Shown here: piece by piece, positions 7,513 through 10,735 of the stretch | How the letters are laid out: the number at the start of each line of letters is the position of its first letter | Numbering within the stretch: position 1 is the stretch's first letter | Notes under the pieces: model-generated | The model's database searches: none | Told to the model about the DNA's origin: nothing | The model's input: only the letters and a program-made list of their open reading frames with translations | Made by a program: the position numbers and the translations under genes | NCBI GenBank assembly: GCA_009704065.1 | Contig: WLEX01000022.1 | Span: 1 to 10,735 of the forward strand | Direction: 5' to 3' | Origin: Actinomycetota bacterium | GTDB lineage: Bacteria > Actinomycetota > Acidimicrobiia > Acidimicrobiales > Ilumatobacteraceae | DNA length: 10,735 nt

Positions 7513-7518
7513 AGTGTA
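7513..7518 (-). promoter_or_regulatory. -10 element of a likely leaderless nadD promoter
   Basis: The minus strand reads TACACT, then CGCCAC, then the nadD GTG. Initiation six to seven bases after a -10 would place the first transcribed base on the start codon. No convincing -35 is visible, which is common at actinobacterial promoters. Confidence 0.5.
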
Positions 7519-7527
7519 GGAGCGAAT

Positions 7528-7582
7528 CAGGGCCAAGCCTGTGCGCCAAAAGATTTCTTGTATTAGCCCTAGCCAGGGCCAA
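7528..7582. repeat. Direct repeat CAGGGCCAA (two copies) in the divergent promoter region
   Basis: The 9-base word occurs at 7528-7536 and 7574-7582, 46 bases apart. The second copy is part of a small hairpin, GCCCT-AGCC-AGGGC (7566-7579). It could be a pair of regulator half-sites or chance. Confidence 0.3.
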
Positions 7583-7633
7583 AAATGACTGGTAATGTCT
7601 CCAATCCCCCGACTAGGAACCCCCCTGTTGGAC

Positions 7634-7666
7634 TCCCATGTGCCTGACGGCACTACAAACATGGGA
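7634..7666 (+). promoter_or_regulatory. 8-bp dyad upstream of the sigma-factor gene
   Basis: TCCCATGT (7634-7641) and ACATGGGA (7659-7666) are perfect inverted repeats separated by 17 bases. The spacer itself begins with GCC-TGAC-GGC (7642-7651), which stacks directly on the outer stem, so an RNA could fold into an 8+3 bp stem with a 7-base bulge. It lies 35 bases before the sigma-factor ATG, either as an operator or as leader-RNA structure. Confidence 0.45.
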
Positions 7667-7701
7667 ACAAGCCCTACGAATACACGGTTGAACACTGCAT
7701 C

Positions 7702-8529
7702 ATGAATGACTCAATTGGTCTCTATCTCAATGACATCGGCAAAGTTGCTTTGCTGAACGCCGAAGACGAGCGCGAGCTCTCGAAAGCAATCGAAGCTGGC
7801 CGCGATGCCGCTGCGAAAATCGAAGCTGGCGAGCGCGGAGCCGCCCTTCGTCGTGACTTGCGCAATGCAGCCACCGCAAAGGATCGCTTCATTCGTTCGA
7901 ACCTTCGTCTTGTGGTCTCTATCGCACGCCGCTACCCACTGCCACAGGGCATGGACCTCCTCGACCTCATTCAAGAGGGCAACCTTGGCCTCGAGCATGC
8001 AGTCGACAAGTTCGACTGGCGCCGTGGTTTCAAGTTCTCCACCTATGCCACCTTCTGGATCCGCCAGGCCATCGGCCGTGCACTCGACCAAAAGGCAAGC
8101 CTTATCCGTATCCCAGGTGACCGCTCAGCCAGCCTTCGCGCAGCATTGCGCCAAGCATCAGGCGACGGCGAGACCCTCGATGTGGGCAATGCTGAACTTC
8201 ACCGTCTCACCACTCCTGTCTCTCTCGACAAGACCGTGGGCGACGATGGCGATGCAACCTTGGGTGACCTCATGGACAACGGTCAGGGAACTCCTGAAGA
8301 TGCCGTCATGGCCATGGTCGATACCGAATTGCTCGACGAACTTCTTGGCACCCTCGACGACCGTGCTCGCTACGCCGTTGAAGCCCGTTTTGGTCTTCTC
8401 GATGGTGAGCGTAAGAGTTTCCGCGAAGTGGGCGAAGACTTGGGCGTCACCGCCGAAGCAGCACGCCGCCTTGTGAGCCGTGCCGTTGAAGGCTTACGCG
8501 ATGATGCCGAGCGCATCCTCGCCGTCTGA
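7702..8529 (+). CDS. Sigma-70 family RNA polymerase sigma factor, group 2-like (275 aa)
   Basis: It directs RNA polymerase to promoters. Region 1.2 is at residues 3-36 (DSIGLYLNDIGKVALLNAEDE). Region 2 is at about 62-133, with the core-binding NLRLVVSIARRY (67-78), DLIQEGNLGLEHAVDKFDW (88-106) and the -10-recognising FSTYATFWIRQAIGRAL (112-128). IRIP (135-138) starts a region 3 that looks shorter than in housekeeping SigA. PVSLDKTVGDDGDATLGDLMD (172-192) leads to region 4, at about 208-270. There is no long acidic N-terminal region 1.1, so it is an alternative or secondary sigma rather than the main SigA. The -35 helix reads VTAEAARRLVSRAVEGLR in place of the usual VTRERIRQIEAKALRKLR. The ATG at 7702 is supported by family alignment and has no Shine-Dalgarno. 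Many codons end in C, more so than in the minus-strand genes, suggesting high expression. Confidence 0.93.
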   Translation: MNDSIGLYLNDIGKVALLNAEDERELSKAIEAGRDAAAKIEAGERGAALRRDLRNAATAKDRFIRSNLRLVVSIARRYPLPQGMDLLDLIQEGNLGLEHAVDKFDWRRGFKFSTYATFWIRQAIGRALDQKASLIRIPGDRSASLRAALRQASGDGETLDVGNAELHRLTTPVSLDKTVGDDGDATLGDLMDNGQGTPEDAVMAMVDTELLDELLGTLDDRARYAVEARFGLLDGERKSFREVGEDLGVTAEAARRLVSRAVEGLRDDAERILAV

Positions 8530-8590
8530 TTCTTCCCTTTTACTAATTCCCATTGCGTTGACCCCCGGTTTGGCGCAAGGCTAGGAAACT

Positions 8591-9940
8591 ATGGCTCGCA
8601 GCTGGACTCCTCAATCATGGCAATCATTCCCTGCCCAACAACAGCCTGAATGGCCTGACGCCGACGCGTTGTCGGACGCCTTAGGTCAGATTCGCGCATA
8701 CCCTCCCCTTGTCTTTGCAGGCGAGGCACGGTCATTGCAATCATCACTAGCTCAAGTTGCAGCAGGTAACGCATTCTTATTGCAAGCCGGTGATTGCGCC
8801 GAAAGTTTCGAAGAGTTTTCCGCAAACAACATTCGTGAAAAATTACGAGTGATTTTGCAGATGGCTGTGGTGCTCACCTATTCCATGGGAGTGCCTGTTG
8901 TCAAAGTCGGTCGCATGGCCGGACAATTCGCAAAGCCTCGTTCATCACCAACCGAAAAAATTGGCGATCTTGAATTGCCATCTTTCCGTGGGCACATTGT
9001 GAACGACGTGCATCCTCATTCTGAAGCACGTATTCCGAATCCTCAACGCATGGTGCAGGCATACCACCAGTCGGCAAGCACATTGAACTTGTTGCGTGCA
9101 TTTACCAAGGGTGGATTTGCTGATCTCAATCGTGTGAATGCATGGACACAAGAATTTGTTGCTGCTAGCCCCGAGGGCCAGCGCTACGTAGAACTATCTG
9201 GCGAAATCGAACGCGCGCTTGATTTCATGCGTGCGTGTGGCATCGATACCGAGAACTATTCGTCCTTGCGCGAAGTTGACGTATTTACAAGTCATGAAGC
9301 CCTCATTCTCGGATACGAAGAAGCACTCACGCGCCAAGATTCACTCACTGGCCAGTGGTACGACTGCTCTGCACACATGTTGTGGATTGGTGAACGTACT
9401 CGTCAACTCGATGGTGCACATGTTGAATTCTTGCGCGGCGTCGGCAACCCTGTGGGTTGCAAGGTTGGCCCCACCACTTCTCCCGACTTCGTGTTGGAAC
9501 TGTGCGAGCAATTAAACCCCGCACAAGTGCCTGGTCGCCTCACTCTTATTAGCCGCATGGGTGCAGACAAGGTAGAAGATTCACTGCGTCCATTGCTTCA
9601 TGCAGTACGCGATGCTGGCCATCCTGTTGTGTGGGCATGCGACCCAATGCACGGAAACACCATCACTGCACCTAACGGTCGCAAGACTCGCCACTTCGAA
9701 TCTATTGTCGATGAAATCGCAGGGTTCGTGCGCGCTCATAAAGCCGAAGGCACCTGGCCTGGCGGCATCCACGTGGAACTCACCGGCGAAGATGTCACCG
9801 AATGCACCGGTGGCACATTCGACATCACGAACGACAACCTCGATGACCGGTACGAAACCATCTGTGACCCTCGTTTGAATGGTCGCCAATCACTCGATCT
9901 CGCTTTCCGCGTTGCCGAACTCATTCGCTCGCGTAGCTGA
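8591..9940 (+). CDS. aroG: Class II 3-deoxy-7-phosphoheptulonate (DAHP) synthase (449 aa)
   Basis: It condenses phosphoenolpyruvate with erythrose 4-phosphate to DAHP, the first step of the shikimate pathway for aromatic amino acids. The length and sequence fit the plant/Mycobacterium type II family. The metal ligands are all visible: C69 in QAGDCAESF, H354 in CDPMHGN, E396 in HVELTGEDVTECTGG and D426 in ETICDPRLNG. They align with C87, H369, E411 and D441 of the M. tuberculosis enzyme. Substrate-binding elements RMAGQFAKPRS (108-118), WIGERTRQ (265-272) and GCKVGPTTSP (289-298) are intact. The start ATG at 8591 has an AGGA four bases upstream (8583-8586). The gap of 61 bases after the sigma-factor gene has no clear terminator, so cotranscription is possible. 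The family is usually feedback-regulated by aromatic amino acids and can pair with chorismate mutase. The symbol follows the mycobacterial naming; aroF or aroA(DAHP) are also used. Confidence 0.97.
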   Translation: MARSWTPQSWQSFPAQQQPEWPDADALSDALGQIRAYPPLVFAGEARSLQSSLAQVAAGNAFLLQAGDCAESFEEFSANNIREKLRVILQMAVVLTYSMGVPVVKVGRMAGQFAKPRSSPTEKIGDLELPSFRGHIVNDVHPHSEARIPNPQRMVQAYHQSASTLNLLRAFTKGGFADLNRVNAWTQEFVAASPEGQRYVELSGEIERALDFMRACGIDTENYSSLREVDVFTSHEALILGYEEALTRQDSLTGQWYDCSAHMLWIGERTRQLDGAHVEFLRGVGNPVGCKVGPTTSPDFVLELCEQLNPAQVPGRLTLISRMGADKVEDSLRPLLHAVRDAGHPVVWACDPMHGNTITAPNGRKTRHFESIVDEIAGFVRAHKAEGTWPGGIHVELTGEDVTECTGGTFDITNDNLDDRYETICDPRLNGRQSLDLAFRVAELIRSRS

Positions 9941-9941
9941 C

Positions 9942-10735
9942 ATGTCCGACCTCACTGCAGCGTGGCAACTCGCCGACGCATGGCCCGTTGACGAAGTAGC
10001 AATAGCCGTGTTGCACAAGAACGATGTGCAGACCCACGGTGACACCACCCGCCGACAACGACTCGCATCGGTCAGCAAACTTCTTACAGCGTGGGCAGTG
10101 CTCATCGCTGTTGAAGAAGGAAGCATTGGCCTCGACGAAGCAGTCGGACAAACTGGATGCACGGTGCGACATTTACTTGCTCACGCCGGCGGATACAGCT
10201 TCGACGGACCACAACCAGTCGGTAAGCCTGGCGTGAAGCGCATTTACTCCAACACGGGATTCGACATGCTTGCCTCACACGTTGAACACTCCACTGGCAT
10301 TGCATTTGTGGAATACATAGACGATGCAGTGTTCGCTCCCCTAGGAATGCACAACACAGCTCTCGAAGGCTCTTGTGCCAAAGACGTGTACTCCACTCTT
10401 GATGATCTTGTTCTCTTTGCTGCAGAGTTGCGTGCGCCCACGCTGATTGCTCGCGAGACATACATCGAGGCAATCTCACCAGTCTTTCCATCACTCACTG
10501 GAATCGTGCCCGGCATTGGTTCGTTCGATCCATGCCCATGGGGATTAGGTATCGAGATTCGCGGACACAAAAATCCTCATTGGACTGGCACACGCAACTC
10601 CGCTTCGACCTTTGGTCACTTCGGCGGTATCGGCACATTCTTGTGGGTTGACCCTGTTGCCGATGCAGCATGCGTCATGATCGCAGAACGCGAATTCGAT
10701 GAGTGGGGCATGCAGTACTGGCCGGTGTTTAACGA
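9942..10735 (+). CDS. Serine hydrolase, beta-lactamase/class C PBP-like fold, C-terminus cut off
   Basis: The frame is open from ATG 9942 to the right edge (264 full codons). All three motifs of the PF00144-type serine hydrolases are present: SxxK as SVSK (43-46, nucleophile S43 and general-base K46), YxN as YSN (102-104), and an HxG as HFG (226-228) in place of KTG. LLAHAGGY (78-85) corresponds to the family's LLSHTSG motif. The family covers D-amino-acid peptidases, esterases and class C beta-lactamases, and the substrate cannot be deduced. There is no signal peptide, so it is probably cytoplasmic, which argues against a classical secreted beta-lactamase. It begins one base after the DAHP synthase stop with no Shine-Dalgarno, so it is probably translated by coupling with that gene. 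Only a short C-terminal piece should be missing. Confidence 0.88.
   Translation, partial: MSDLTAAWQLADAWPVDEVAIAVLHKNDVQTHGDTTRRQRLASVSKLLTAWAVLIAVEEGSIGLDEAVGQTGCTVRHLLAHAGGYSFDGPQPVGKPGVKRIYSNTGFDMLASHVEHSTGIAFVEYIDDAVFAPLGMHNTALEGSCAKDVYSTLDDLVLFAAELRAPTLIARETYIEAISPVFPSLTGIVPGIGSFDPCPWGLGIEIRGHKNPHWTGTRNSASTFGHFGGIGTFLWVDPVADAACVMIAEREFDEWGMQYWPVFN

Noticed and set aside
7581..7598. Extended -10 TGGTAATGT as a sigma-factor promoter
   Set aside because: There is no acceptable -35 at the right spacing and the match is only partial; it is kept as a possibility but not supported.
7507..7695. 63-residue N-terminal extension of NadD
   Set aside because: It lies before the GGTFDPPH signature, exceeds the family length and covers the promoter region and dyad of the divergent sigma-factor gene.
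8558..8587. TTGACC plus TAGGAA as a promoter for the DAHP synthase gene
   Set aside because: Transcription would start within or after the ATG at 8591; the AGGA is better read as the ribosome binding site.

Overview
The window looks like an actinobacterial chromosome, most likely a moderate-G+C member of the Acidimicrobiia (Ilumatobacter-like). The reasons are the nadD / LytR_C-domain protein / rsfS gene order, a class II (Mycobacterium-type) DAHP synthase, frequent GTG starts, several starts without a Shine-Dalgarno sequence, and a secreted protein with a Thr-rich linker and a Lys-rich C-terminal domain of a kind I associate with that group. The lineage call is inference. I see no transposase, integrase, phage gene, CRISPR array or other mobile-element sign.

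Layout. Positions 1-3617 (minus strand) form one likely transcription unit: tRNA-Ala(GGC), a family 2 glycosyltransferase whose ATG follows directly on the tRNA CCA end, a two-domain HAD-family protein, and a luciferase-like monooxygenase that runs off the left edge. The three coding junctions touch or overlap: tRNA/GT have 0 nt between them, GT/HAD share GTGA, HAD/LLM share ATGA. Positions 3671-5140 (minus) encode a secreted, cysteine-containing protein of unknown function with its own Shine-Dalgarno sequence. Positions 5295-7506 (minus) form the housekeeping operon nadD (NAD synthesis), a membrane-anchored protein with a degenerate LCP-like region plus a LytR_C domain, and rsfS (ribosome silencing), again joined by GTGA overlaps. 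A 195-base divergent intergenic region (7507-7701) holds a strong 8-bp dyad and the probable leaderless nadD promoter. Positions 7702-10735 (plus) hold a group 2-like sigma-70 factor, the class II DAHP synthase that begins the shikimate pathway, and a beta-lactamase-fold serine hydrolase cut by the right edge.

Most of the window is ordinary housekeeping. The points most worth a second look are the tRNA-to-start-codon abutment, which would give a leaderless glycosyltransferase mRNA upon tRNA 3' maturation; the sigma factor with unusual residues in its -35 recognition helix and a structured upstream region; the LCP-like protein without the usual catalytic residues; and the glycosyltransferase/HAD/flavin-enzyme cluster, whose joint substrate is unknown. 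I did not find a convincing wholly new defence or mobile system.
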